A stretch of 64,000 nt of DNA, from NCBI GenBank assembly GCA_963760435.1, contig CAVXDE010000026.1, forward strand, positions 186,001-250,000. The letters run 5' to 3'. The position numbers were made by a program, and so were the translations under genes. Numbering within the stretch: the stretch's first letter is position 1; each line of letters begins with the position of its first letter. The notes beneath the pieces are model-generated. The model ran no database searches, was not told the DNA's origin, and saw only the letters and a list, made by a program, of their open reading frames with translations. This DNA is from JAFAXD01 sp963760435. Lineage in GTDB: Bacteria > Pseudomonadota > Alphaproteobacteria > Rhizobiales > Xanthobacteraceae. Of this stretch, positions 7,820-16,520 are shown one piece after another.

Positions 7820-8782
7820 TTATTCGATCACCTCGTCCGCGCGGCCAAGCAGCGTAGGAGGAATACTCAATCCAATCGCTTGGGCCGTCTTGAAGTTGAC
7901 CCTCAGTCGGAATCTGGTTGGCAATTCGACCGGTAGATCAGACGGCTTTCTACCCCTGAGGATCTTGTCCACAAATGTCGCGCACTGACCAGCCAGCGCT
8001 TCGATGTCGGGCGAGTAGGATGCGAGCCCTCCTGCCTCGCAAAAGGTGGAATTCGGCGAGACAGCCGGCAACCGACGGTTCAGTGCAAGCGCAGCGATCA
8101 GTTTCAGCGGAAGCGCCGGGTGAATCAGCAAAGCATCCGGTTTCCACTGATCCAAACTCACAAAATCGGCATCAAGCTGATCAGACTCCCGGATTAGTAT
8201 CGGTTTGATCTCGATCTTGCGCACTTCAGCTGCGGCCTGGACGTGTTCAAGCAAGGCTGCGCCAAATAGGGAATTAGCATTAACGAGAACCGCAACGCGC
8301 CGCACGGCGGGCAACATCTCGACGATCAGCTCAAGGTTCTTTGTTGCCAATTCGGCGGTTGCGCCACTCACTCCAGTCACGTTTCCACCCGGCCGAGCGA
8401 GGCTGGTAACCAAGTTGGTTGCCTCAAGATCTCCGCCGTATACGACAAGGGGTATTTCGGTTGTTTGCTTGTGGACCGCGATCCCAGCCGTCGTTGGATA
8501 GGCGACAATGATATCGACCCAAAGTCCGATCAGCTCCGTCGCCAGTGAGGTCAGTGCTGTTGAACTGCCCCCTGCGGACCGCACTATGAGTTCAATGCTT
8601 CGCCCTTCCTCATATCCAAGATTGCGCAAGCCGTCCCTAAACCCCTTCTCAAAGATCGAAGGATCGGGATATCCGAAAAATAGGACTGCGACTCTCGGAA
8701 TCTTGCCTTGGGCCCCGAGCACGCAAATGGGCCATCCTGCGGCCGCACTGCCTAAAAGGGAGATGAACTCGCGTCGCTTCAT
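7820..8782 (-). CDS. ABC transporter substrate-binding protein (PF04392), paralogue 3
   Basis: A 320-residue periplasmic binding protein of the same family as the tandem pair at 4163-6123. It has a twin-arginine-type leader (MKRREFISLLGSAAAGWPICVLGAQ) and the blocks SLARPGGNVTGVSG, NLELIVEMLPAVRRVAVLVN and C-terminal PPTLLGRADEVIE. The ATG at 8782 is chosen because AGGGG lies five bases upstream; a frame extension to 8800 lacks this. It lacks neighbouring permease and ATPase genes, like its two relatives. The ligand is unknown. Confidence 0.85.
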   Translation of the reverse strand: MKRREFISLLGSAAAGWPICVLGAQGKIPRVAVLFFGYPDPSIFEKGFRDGLRNLGYEEGRSIELIVRSAGGSSTALTSLATELIGLWVDIIVAYPTTAGIAVHKQTTEIPLVVYGGDLEATNLVTSLARPGGNVTGVSGATAELATKNLELIVEMLPAVRRVAVLVNANSLFGAALLEHVQAAAEVRKIEIKPILIRESDQLDADFVSLDQWKPDALLIHPALPLKLIAALALNRRLPAVSPNSTFCEAGGLASYSPDIEALAGQCATFVDKILRGRKPSDLPVELPTRFRLRVNFKTAQAIGLSIPPTLLGRADEVIE

Positions 8783-9199
8783 GCGCGCCCCTGGAAACAC
8801 GCCTTATTGCGATGAATGAGACTAGCACTTTGCGACCGGGCAGCGAGAAGAAGTCGAACCCAATCGGCCACTGCATTGATCAGCCTTTTATGTCGCATTT
8901 GGGTCATTTGCGTCGACGGCAGCCGAGGTCTTCCGTCTATGCACTTCCGCTGCTCTCCCGAAAGCTGACGTCACTCATACCGTAGCTTCGTCGGCCGCAC
9001 CGACTGCTCCTTCCAGTTCGGGGCGTACGTCGATCTTATTGCCGCGGCCGCCGCACTTGCCGCATTGGCGCGGGCACTGGGCTAGGTATTGGCAGAGGCG
9101 CCCTAGTACCGCCGGATGTGGTCAATTTGGCACAGCTTTCACCGAATGACGGGTGTATTTTTTTGCAAACGTCGAAGCAAACACAGTGGAGGAAATGCG
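8783..9199. other. Intergenic stretch, no gene recognised
   Basis: About 415 bases between divergent genes. A short plus-strand frame reading CSFQFGAYVDLIAAAAALAALARALG ends at a TAG near 9083. It could be the tail of a lost membrane protein, but it has no start and is too short to call. The last 80 bases must hold the promoter of the His-rich protein gene. Confidence 0.35.
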
Positions 9200-9412
9200 A
9201 TGTCGAAGAAAGCAGCTGAATCTCACAAGAAGGCATCTGAACATCTTACTCATGCCGCCCGCCACCACGGGGAAGCCGCCAAACATCACGAAGCCGGAAG
9301 TCATGAGAAGGCGGCACACCATGCCCACACAGCGAGGGCTCATATTATTCACGCAAGAGGGCACGCCGAAGATGCAGTGAAAGCCCACGCCGAGGAGCAC
9401 GGCAAGAAATAA
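9200..9412 (+). CDS. Small histidine-rich helical protein
   Basis: A 70-residue cytoplasmic protein with 16 histidines, plus many Ala, Lys and Glu residues. It is predicted to be almost entirely helical, with imperfect repeats around KASEHLTHAARHHGEAAKHH and EKAAHHAHTARAH. Similar His-rich small proteins occur in many Hyphomicrobiales, without known function. Metal binding or nucleic-acid/phosphate interaction are possible from composition only. The start is secure: GGAGG lies seven bases before the ATG at 9200. Longer frames upstream lack such a signal. It is a single gene. Confidence 0.75.
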   Translation: MSKKAAESHKKASEHLTHAARHHGEAAKHHEAGSHEKAAHHAHTARAHIIHARGHAEDAVKAHAEEHGKK

Positions 9413-9419
9413 TCCATAG

Positions 9420-9633
9420 GTTGCGATATCCAGAGAGGCCGTCTGGTACGGCTTCCGACCATGACCCTGAATGCGTAAGCTTCGCGCGTCCTTTGGCGCA
9501 GCGCTGAAATGACGGCACCTCCGTCTCCACCGAATAGTTCGACACGTTGATCAATGCCTGATGCCGACAGGCGTCGTTGAGGCAGGAGGCGAGCAGGTTC
9601 TGTGTCCAGCTCACGCATGTTTTTAAGCGTCAT
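9420..9633 (-). pseudogene. Remnant of a small rhizobial conserved protein
   Basis: The minus strand reads MTLKNMREL in one frame and then, after a one-base shift near 9605, NLLASCLNDACRHQALINV and VETEVPSF in another. This is the pattern of a common small rhizobial protein (MTLxNMREL, then a CxxCxHxA segment, then VPSF). Past VPSF the expected second Cys pair and the ...VRPNW segment are not recognisable. Two disruptions in fewer than 80 codons, and a missing C-terminus, suggest true decay. The family recognition is from memory. Confidence 0.4.
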
Positions 9634-9663
9634 CGGCGGGCCGGGCGGGTGCTTGAGTGCCAT

Positions 9664-9899
9664 TCACTTGCCGGATGTGGGTCGAGCCTTACGGCATTCT
9701 TCTTTCCAGCGCTCGACGCGATCGGTTTCCAACCAATCCCGAAGTTCAGTCTCGTTGTCCATTGCCGCCGTCGAAATCACGTGGCCGAGTGCATATTGCG
9801 CCTGTGACCGCGTTACGACGCCCTGCTTGAAAGCATCGAGTATTGCTCCAGCAAGCGATCGAGATCGATCTAGTCAGTCGCCTTCAGCGTAAATGCCAT
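9664..9899 (-). pseudogene. Frameshifted small conserved hypothetical gene
   Basis: From the ATG at 9899 the minus strand reads MAFTLKATD and then hits TAG. In a neighbouring frame the sequence continues without an ATG as AGAILDAFKQGVVTRSQAQY, LGHVISTAAMDNETELRDWL and VERWKEECRKARPTSGK before TGA at 9664. A single missing base near 9870 would unite both parts into a ~78-residue, helix-rich, charged protein. The composition looks coding. I recall similar small proteins in Bradyrhizobium but cannot name a function. Confidence 0.45.
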
Positions 9900-10090
9900 G
9901 GTCGTCCCAACTTTCAGTCATGTCGGTTAGCAGTCTAACACGGACGCTGCGCTCGGCATTCGCCACCGCATTGCCGGTCGGGACTAATCCCGCGCGGGCG
10001 CATGTGGGTGGACACTGCGTGGACACAGATTGCGCCAGCGAAATGCCGCTTAATCTTCGTCATTTATATCATTGATTTTTCGGGTGTTTT

Positions 10091-10167
10091 TGGCGCGCTC
10101 GGAGAGATTCGAACTCCCGACCCTCAGATTCGAAGTCTGATGCTCTATCCAGCTGAGCTACGAGCGC
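10091..10167 (-). tRNA. tRNA-Arg (anticodon TCG)
   Basis: A full cloverleaf can be drawn on the minus strand. The acceptor stem GCGCTCG pairs with CGAGCGC, the D arm is GCTC...GAGC, and the anticodon stem TCAGA/TCTGA holds the loop CTTCGAA. The anticodon is therefore TCG, reading CGA. The T arm is GGGAG-TTCGAAT-CTCTC. The discriminator is G and the CCA end is encoded in the DNA (10091-10093). Length is 77 bases including CCA. It marks the right edge of the accessory region at 3-10 kb. Confidence 0.95.
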
Positions 10168-10256
10168 GGCGGCGCTGTCTTAGCGCGAAATGACGTGAAC
10201 CCAAAGCCCCGTCGGGTATAAACGCGCTGCCGCACAGATCCGTAAGAGAGGTCAGC

Positions 10257-11388
10257 ATGGACGTCAAAGCCGCAGTCGCCTTCGAGGCCGGCAAACCGCT
10301 CGAGGTTGCCACCGTCAAGCTCGACGGGACCCAAGGCCGGCGAGGTGCTGGTCGAGATCAAGGCGACGGGTATTTGCCACACCGACGAATTCACCCGCTC
10401 CGGCGCCGATCCGGAAGGCTTGTTCCCGGCGATCCTCGGCCATGAGGGCGCGGGCGTCGTGGTCGAGATCGGCCCGGGGGTGACCTCGGTTGCGGTCGGC
10501 GACCACGTGATCCCGCTCTACACGCCCGAATGCCGGCAGTGTCCGTCCTGCCTCTCGCGCAAGACCAACCTCTGCACCTCGATCCGCGGCACGCAGGGTC
10601 AAGGCGTGATGCCGGACGGCACGTCGCGCTTCTCGCTCGATGGCCGCAAGCTGCACCACTACATGGGCTGCTCGACCTTCGCGAATTTCACCGTGTTGCC
10701 GGAGATCGCGGTGGCGAAGATCCGCCCCGACGCGCCGTTCGACAAGGTCTGCTACATCGGCTGCGGCGTGACCACCGGCGTCGGCGCGGTGATCAACACC
10801 GCCAAGGTCGAAGCGGGTGCCAAGTGCGTCGTGTTCGGACTGGGCGGGATCGGGCTCAACGTCATTCAAGGATTGCGCCTGGTCGGCGCCGACATGATCA
10901 TCGGGGTCGATACCAACCCGACCAAGAAGGCTTGGGGCGAGCGCTTCGGCATGACGCATTTCGTCAACCCGAAGGAGATCGGCGGCGATCTGGTTCCCTA
11001 CCTGGTGAACATGACCAAGCACGGCGCCGATCAGATCGGCGGCGCCGACTACACCTTCGACTGCACCGGCAATGTCAACGTGATGCGCCAGGCGCTCGAG
11101 GCCTGTCATCGCGGCTGGGGGCAGAGCATCATCATCGGCGTCGCGGCGGCCGGCGCGGAGATCTCAACTCGTCCGTTCCAGCTCGTCACCGGCCGCGTAT
11201 GGAAAGGCACCGCGTTCGGCGGCGCGCGCGGACGCACCGACGTGCCGCGCATCGTCGACTGGTACATGGAGGGCAAGATCGAGATCGACCCGATGATCAC
11301 CCACACCCTGCCGCTCGCGGACATCAACCGCGGCTTCGACCTGATGCACGCCGGCGAGTCGATCCGCAGCGTCGTGGTGTATGAATAA
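10257..11388 (+). pseudogene. frmA: S-(hydroxymethyl)glutathione dehydrogenase (class III ADH), frameshifted near N-terminus
   Basis: This zinc enzyme oxidises S-hydroxymethylglutathione with NAD in glutathione-dependent formaldehyde detoxification. The first 24 residues (MDVKAAVAFEAGKPLEVATV...) start at 10257 with GAGAGG five bases upstream. An extra base near 10329 then shifts the frame (GGG-A-CCC). The second frame continues as KAGEVLVEIKATGICHTDEF to the end. It carries the catalytic zinc Cys and GHEG histidine, the structural zinc loop CRQCPSCLSRKTNLC, and the NAD motif GLGGIGLN. Corrected length is 376 residues, normal for the family. An alternative is expression from a downstream start lacking the first strand, but a base error or a recent mutation is more likely. 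Confidence 0.9.
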
Positions 11389-11544
11389 CGATACTGTCTC
11401 GCGCGTGCATCCGCGGCGCAGCGCGGCACGAAGTGCTGCGCTGGCAGACCCGGGATCGATCAAGGCGGGCGTTCAAGCGGCGGTCACCGCACCAGCGAAG
11501 GCCTGATTCGCGCTGCACTGCGCCGCGTAACGCGTTCGCGCGGC

Positions 11545-12936
11545 TCACTCCGCCATCGCCGCGAGGATGCGCGCCCAGCTGCGCGTACCCTTGTGGAACG
11601 AGGTCAGGTCGTACTTTTCGTTGGGCGAGTGCACGCGGTCATCATCGAGCGCAAAGCCGACCATGATCGTATCCATGCCGAGCACGTTCTTGAAATCGGC
11701 AACGATCGGGATCGAGCCGCCCTCACCCACGGTGAGCGTCTTGCGGCCCCACTCGTCGGCGAGCGCTGCGCGCGCCTTGGCAAGTGCTGGACTGTCGAAC
11801 GGAACCTCGACGGCCGGCGCCGTACCAAAGCTTGCGAACTCGACCTTGCAGTCGACCGGCAGGCGCGACCGCACGAAGGCGCGGAACGCCTCGCGGATCT
11901 TGTCGGGATTCTGGCCTCCCACAAGGCGGAACGACACCTTGGCCATGGCGTGCGACGGGATCACGGTCTTTGCGCCCTCGCCCGTGTAGCCGCCGATGAT
12001 GCCGTTGATTTCCGCCGTCGGGCGCGTCGCGATCTGCTCAATCAGCATGCGGTCCTTCTCACCCGCCGGCGCTTTCAGACCGACCGGCGCCAGGAAATCG
12101 TCCGCGGTCAGATTGAGGCCTGCAAGATCTTGCTTGATGTCAGCTGGAAGTTCGCGAACGCCGTCATAAAATCCAGGCAGGGTGACGCGGCCATTGTCGT
12201 CGTGCAATCCAGCAAGAATTTTCGACAACACGCGCAGCGGATTCTGCGCGGCGCCGCCAAATATTCCGGAATGCAAGTCGCGATCCGCGCAGGTGAGCCG
12301 AACCTCCTCGTACACGAGCCCGCGTAGTGAGGTCGTGATCAACGGCGTCGCCGGATCCCACATGCTGGTGTCGCACACCAGCGCCAGGTCCTGGCGCAGT
12401 TCGGCGGCATTGTCCTTCACGAATCCAAACAGATGGTTGGAGCCGCATTCCTCCTCGCCCTCGATCATCATGGTGATCGGCAGCGGCAGTTTGCCGGTCA
12501 CCGCCTTGAAGGCGCGACAGGCTTCGATGAAGGTCATCACCTGGCCTTTGTCATCACAGGCCCCGCGCGCAACGATGATCTTGCGGCCATCCGACAGCGT
12601 CGTAATGCGCGGCTCGAACGGCGGCGTCTCCCAGAGGTCAAGGGGATCGACCGGCTGCACGTCGTAATGTCCATAGAACAGAACGCGTGGGCCCGACCCG
12701 TTCGGCGCCTTGCCGATGACGACAGGATGTCCGCCCGTCGGCCGCACGCTCGCCTCGAACCCGAGGCTCGCCAGATCCTTGGAGACGAACTCCGCGGCCT
12801 CGCGGCAGTGCTGCGCATAGGCCGGGTCGGTGGAAACCGATTGGATGCGCAGGAACGCAAACAGGCGCTCGAGACTCTTGTCGAGATCGGCGTCGATGCG
12901 ATCAAGCACTGCCGGAAGAGCTTGCGAAGGGGTCAT
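11545..12936 (-). CDS. M20 family dipeptidase/metallopeptidase
   Basis: A 463-residue cytoplasmic peptidase of the M20 family (CNDP-like dipeptidase or ArgE/DapE group) using two metal ions. The metal and catalytic segments are visible: LFYGHYDVQPVDP (His and Asp ligands), ARGACDDKGQ (bridging Asp) and MIEGEEECGS (general-base Glu and ligand). A dimerisation domain follows (LHSGIFGGAAQNPL...), and the C-terminal ligand region is near DDDRVHSPNEKYDL. It lies 30 bases downstream of the HerA-like gene on the same strand; the gap contains a short (GT)n run. Substrate is probably a dipeptide or acylated amino acid but cannot be fixed from sequence. Confidence 0.9.
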   Translation of the reverse strand: MTPSQALPAVLDRIDADLDKSLERLFAFLRIQSVSTDPAYAQHCREAAEFVSKDLASLGFEASVRPTGGHPVVIGKAPNGSGPRVLFYGHYDVQPVDPLDLWETPPFEPRITTLSDGRKIIVARGACDDKGQVMTFIEACRAFKAVTGKLPLPITMMIEGEEECGSNHLFGFVKDNAAELRQDLALVCDTSMWDPATPLITTSLRGLVYEEVRLTCADRDLHSGIFGGAAQNPLRVLSKILAGLHDDNGRVTLPGFYDGVRELPADIKQDLAGLNLTADDFLAPVGLKAPAGEKDRMLIEQIATRPTAEINGIIGGYTGEGAKTVIPSHAMAKVSFRLVGGQNPDKIREAFRAFVRSRLPVDCKVEFASFGTAPAVEVPFDSPALAKARAALADEWGRKTLTVGEGGSIPIVADFKNVLGMDTIMVGFALDDDRVHSPNEKYDLTSFHKGTRSWARILAAMAE

Positions 12937-12966
12937 GTTGGACTCTTGTGTGTGTGTGTTGGGGGA

Positions 12967-14547
12967 TCAGCGCTTGAGCATGCCGCCGAGCGCGCCACGC
13001 ACGATGGCGCGGCCGACCTGGCTGCCGGTCGCGCCGCCAAGGGACTTGCCGATATCGGCGGCGATCTGACCGGCCACCCGATTGCTTACGGTGCGGGTGA
13101 TATCGCGCGCCATGGCTTGGCCTGCGGTAAGGCGCTGACCGCGCTTGCGGTTGGTGCCGAAGATCATCGCCAGAATGGCCGTGAGCATGGCCCAAAAGCC
13201 TCCACCCCCGGCCTGGCTTGGCTCGCCCGCCTCTTTCTGCTCCTCCGCGGAGCCTTCCGGCGGCAGCCCTTTCTGCAGCACTTCGAAAGCGGACTCGCGA
13301 TCGATCGCCTGATCATACTTGCCCTTGACGGGCGAGGCCGCGAGGACCGCTTTGCGCTCCGCCTCCGTCAGCGGACCGATGCGTCCCGCCGGCGGACGGA
13401 TCAACGCGCGTTCTACCGGCGTGGGCACGCCGTTGCCTTCCAGGAAAGACACCAGCGCCTCGCCCTTGCCGAGCTCCATGATCACCTTCGCGGTGTCGAG
13501 CTCCGGGTTCTGCCGGAAGGTCTCGGCCGCAGCTTTGACCGCTTTCTGATCGCGCGGCGTGAAGGCGCGTAACGCGTGCTGCACGCGGTTGCCGAGCTGT
13601 CCCAAAACCTTGTCGGGCACGTCGAGCGGGTTTTGCGTCACGAAATAGACGCCGACTCCCTTGGACCGGATCAGCCGAACCACCTGCTCGATCTGGTCGA
13701 GCAGCGCCTTGGGGGCGTCCGTGAATAGAAGGTGCGCTTCATCGAAGAAGAACACGAGCTTCGGCTTGGGCGGATCACCGACTTCGGGAAGCTCCTGGAA
13801 CAATTGCGACAGCAGCCACAGCAGGAACGTCGCGTAGAGACGCGGATTCTGCATCAGCTTATCGGCAGCCAGAATGTTGATGCGGCCGCGCCCGTCCTTA
13901 TCGGTGTGCATGAAGTCTTCGAGCTTGATAGTCGGCAGGCTGAAAAAGTTGGTTCCGCCCTGGTTCTCCAGCACCAGGATCTGCCGCTGGATCGTGCCGA
14001 CCGTCGGCTTGGAGACGCGACCGTATTGGGTCGCCCATTTCTCCCCTTCGGCGGTGGTCAGGAAGGTCAGGAACGAACGCAGATCCTTGAGATCATCCAA
14101 CAGTAGCCCGTGTTCGTCCGCCACCCGAAAGGCGATGTTGAGCACGCCCTCCTGCACATCGTTCAGACTCATCATGCGACTGAGCAGCACCGGCCCCACC
14201 TCGGAGATGGTGGCCCGTATCGGATGGCCTTGCTCGCCAAACAGATCCCAGAATACGACCGGGAAGCGATCGGGCTCGTAGTCGAAGCCCATCTCCTTGG
14301 CGCGCTTGACCAGCGCTTCCTTGGCTTCACCCGGCGCCGCAATGCCTGACAGGTCGCCTTTGACGTCGGCCGCAAACACGGACACGCCGGCGCGGGAAAA
14401 CCCTTCGGCGAGGACCTGCAGCGTGACCGTTTTGCCGGTTCCGGTGGCTCCGGCAGCGAGACCGTGCCGATTGGCGAGCGCGAGGGTGAGGTATTCCGGT
14501 TTCGTGCCTTTGCCTACGAACAACTTGCCATCTTGATCCGGGCCCAT
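12967..14547 (-). CDS. HerA-like ATPase, DUF853 family (YjgR-like)
   Basis: A 526-residue P-loop ATPase of the HerA/FtsK superfamily, DUF853 group. The Walker A motif ATGTGKT is at about residues 34-40, and Walker B is KLVFFFDEAHLLF. Other conserved blocks are FAADVKGDLSGIA, FVTQNPLDVPDKVLGQLGNRVQHALRAFTP and the arginine-finger region. The C-terminal part is Gly/Ala-rich with one hydrophobic segment (WAMLTAILAMIFG) and a basic tail. Family length is about 500. Members are thought to be DNA-translocating or remodelling ATPases, but the cellular role is unknown. GAGGAG is eight bases before the ATG. It is divergent from the gene at 14789. Confidence 0.9.
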   Translation of the reverse strand: MGPDQDGKLFVGKGTKPEYLTLALANRHGLAAGATGTGKTVTLQVLAEGFSRAGVSVFAADVKGDLSGIAAPGEAKEALVKRAKEMGFDYEPDRFPVVFWDLFGEQGHPIRATISEVGPVLLSRMMSLNDVQEGVLNIAFRVADEHGLLLDDLKDLRSFLTFLTTAEGEKWATQYGRVSKPTVGTIQRQILVLENQGGTNFFSLPTIKLEDFMHTDKDGRGRINILAADKLMQNPRLYATFLLWLLSQLFQELPEVGDPPKPKLVFFFDEAHLLFTDAPKALLDQIEQVVRLIRSKGVGVYFVTQNPLDVPDKVLGQLGNRVQHALRAFTPRDQKAVKAAAETFRQNPELDTAKVIMELGKGEALVSFLEGNGVPTPVERALIRPPAGRIGPLTEAERKAVLAASPVKGKYDQAIDRESAFEVLQKGLPPEGSAEEQKEAGEPSQAGGGGFWAMLTAILAMIFGTNRKRGQRLTAGQAMARDITRTVSNRVAGQIAADIGKSLGGATGSQVGRAIVRGALGGMLKR

Positions 14548-14788
14548 TGCAAAATCTCCTCACGCCCAAGCACGCTTGCGCGTTCGCCGGTTATAATATT
14601 GTTGCATCGCGTGCGCCACATACGTGCGCGGCGCGGCTGGACGTCACCGCCGGAAGCGCTCACGTTTTGTGACAACCCGAACAGATCAACACAATTCTGT
14701 GAGCGTGTTGCAAGCCTACACTTGCGCCACTGCCGGACGCGGATAATGATGACCGCCATCTCGTCGACAGCGTAAGCATGAGGGGGAA

Positions 14789-15154
14789 ATGGTCGAATTG
14801 GTTGACCGGATCGCGACGAGCGCCGGGCTCGATCGAACGGTCGCCGAGAAGGCCATTGGCATCGTTCTCGACTTTCTCTCCAAAGAAGGTCCGGCCGACA
14901 AAGTCAGTGCCTTGCTCGCACGGCTACCTGGCAGCGAGCAACTGCTTGCGAATGCGCGTGCCAACGAAGGCGGATCATTCGCTGGTATGGGCGGCATCAT
15001 GGGCGTCGGAACGCGCTTGATGGGTCTCGGGCTCGACATGGGACAGATCCAGGTACTGACGCGCGACCTCATGGCAGTCAGCCAGGAGCATGGGGCGGGC
15101 GAGCTTCTGGGCGAAATTGCTGCCGCGATCCCTGGACTTAGCCAATTCATCTAA
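14789..15154 (+). CDS. DUF2267/DUF2780-like small helical protein
   Basis: A 121-residue protein with an N-terminal helical segment (LVDRIATSAGLDRTVAEKAIGIVLDFLSKEG), a Gly-rich central linker (GGSFAGMGGIMGVGTRLMG) and a C-terminal helical segment ending in IPGLSQFI. This arrangement resembles short bacterial proteins annotated DUF2267 or DUF2780; which family fits better I cannot decide. No signal peptide or catalytic motif is seen. GAGGGGG stands just before the ATG. It is followed 33 bases later by the DUF4332 gene on the same strand, a likely two-gene unit. Confidence 0.7.
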   Translation: MVELVDRIATSAGLDRTVAEKAIGIVLDFLSKEGPADKVSALLARLPGSEQLLANARANEGGSFAGMGGIMGVGTRLMGLGLDMGQIQVLTRDLMAVSQEHGAGELLGEIAAAIPGLSQFI

Positions 15155-15187
15155 CGAAGTCCGCTTCGGCGGAATGCGGAGAACCTG

Positions 15188-15598
15188 ATGCCTTATCCGA
15201 TTTGTGTCGTGGACGGCATCAGCCCGGGCATTGCCAAGAAGCTGCTCGCCGCCAAGATTAGGACCACGACCAAGCTTCTGCAGGCCGCTGGCAGTCCCCA
15301 GGGTCGCAAGCTGCTCGCGGAAAAGACCGGTCTCGATGCGGCAACGATCCTGCGCTGTGCCAACATGGCGGACCGCATGCGTATCAAGGGTGTCGGCCGC
15401 GAAGCAGCCGAGCTATTGGAGGCCGCCGGCGTCGATACGGTGCGTGAGCTGCGCTATCGCAATCCCGCAAATCTGGCGGACCGGATGAAGGCGGCGATGA
15501 CAGCCGCCAAGCTGGCGCGGCCGCTGCCGTCGGAGAAAGTGCTGACCCGTTGGATCGAGGGCGCCAAGGCGTTGAAGCTCGAAATCCGCTATAAGTAA
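15188..15598 (+). CDS. DUF4332 domain protein with helix-hairpin-helix repeats
   Basis: A 136-residue protein matching the DUF4332 pattern: two helix-hairpin-helix-like units, DGISPGIAKKLLAAKIRTTTKLLQAAG and MRIKGVGREAAELLEAAGVDTVRELRYRNPANL. Such HhH units usually contact the DNA backbone or another protein. No catalytic residues are evident. The ribosome binding site lies in GGAGAACCTG upstream of the ATG. It is co-directional with the preceding small gene and with the fol genes 82 bases downstream. Its function is unknown. Confidence 0.8.
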   Translation: MPYPICVVDGISPGIAKKLLAAKIRTTTKLLQAAGSPQGRKLLAEKTGLDAATILRCANMADRMRIKGVGREAAELLEAAGVDTVRELRYRNPANLADRMKAAMTAAKLARPLPSEKVLTRWIEGAKALKLEIRYK

Positions 15599-15680
15599 TC
15601 CAGCAAACATCGGTCACGGCGTGGGCCGCACCCCACCAACCTTGGCTTGACAGGACTTCGGTCACCGCGCAAAGCGGGCC

Positions 15681-16520
15681 ATGGCTTCCGTCGCAACCAC
15701 GACCGTCACGCCAACGCTCTCGGACCTGCTGGCGCAGCGCCGGCCGCTGGTCATGGGCGTCCTGAATGTGACGCCTGACTCTTTCTCCGATGGCGGCCAG
15801 TTCTTCAACGCCGAGCAGGCCATCGTCCGTGCGCGCCAGTTGGTTGCCGACGGGGCTGACATGATCGACATCGGTGCTGAATCGACGCGTCCCTATGGCG
15901 ACGCCGTAGCGGTCTCCGTCGAGGAGGAACTGCGGCGGCTCGAACCGGTCCTGCCGGCCGTTCGCCGCATGGGCGTGCCGGTCTCGATCGACAGCATGAA
16001 GGCAGATGTTGCCCGGTGGGCGCTCGATAACGGCGCCAGCATTGCCAATGACGTTTGGGGATTGCAGCGCGATCCCGGCATGGCAACCCTGGTGGCGCGG
16101 CGCAATGTGCCGGTGATCATGATGCACAACCGCGAGCGCACCGATCCTGCGCTCGACATTATGGCGGAGATCAAAACTTTCTTTGCCCGCTCGCTCGACA
16201 TCGCTGAGCGGGCCGGAATTCGGCGGGAGTCGATCGTGCTTGATCCGGGGATCGGCTTTGGCAAGACGCCCGAACAAAGCATGACGGCGATCGCGCGCTT
16301 GGCCGAGTTGAAGGAATTCGAGTTGCCGCTGCTCGTCGGGGCATCGCGCAAGCGATTCATCGATCGCATTTCGCCTGCGCCGCCCGATCGACGAATTGGC
16401 GGGTCGATCACGGCACATACGATAGCCGTGCGCAACGGGGCCGCCATCATCCGAGCGCATGATGTCGCCGAGACCGTACAGGCGCTCCGCGTTCTGACCG
16501 CAATTGAGGCGCTAGCGTGA
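15681..16520 (+). CDS. folP: Dihydropteroate synthase
   Basis: This 279-residue TIM-barrel enzyme joins p-aminobenzoate to dihydropterin pyrophosphate in folate synthesis and is the target of sulfonamides. All signature loops are present: MGVLNVTPDSFSDGG (residues ~25-39), DIGAESTRP, SIDSMK, NDVWGLQRDP, and GASRKRFI near residue 217. The ATG at 15681 opens the folP-folB-folK operon. Its stop overlaps the folB start as GTGA. The sulfonamide loops look unaltered, but resistance cannot be judged from this. Confidence 0.95.
   Translation: MASVATTTVTPTLSDLLAQRRPLVMGVLNVTPDSFSDGGQFFNAEQAIVRARQLVADGADMIDIGAESTRPYGDAVAVSVEEELRRLEPVLPAVRRMGVPVSIDSMKADVARWALDNGASIANDVWGLQRDPGMATLVARRNVPVIMMHNRERTDPALDIMAEIKTFFARSLDIAERAGIRRESIVLDPGIGFGKTPEQSMTAIARLAELKEFELPLLVGASRKRFIDRISPAPPDRRIGGSITAHTIAVRNGAAIIRAHDVAETVQALRVLTAIEALA

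Noticed and set aside
12937..12966. GT dinucleotide run between the HerA-like and M20 genes as a functional repeat
   Set aside because: Only about five units; short runs of this kind arise by chance and no function is indicated.
12433..13572. A 379-codon frame opposite the HerA-like and M20 genes
   Set aside because: It crosses two real genes on the other strand and has no recognisable content.
15384..16460. A 358-codon frame opposite folP and the DUF4332 gene
   Set aside because: Antisense shadow of folP; no start signal and no family match.
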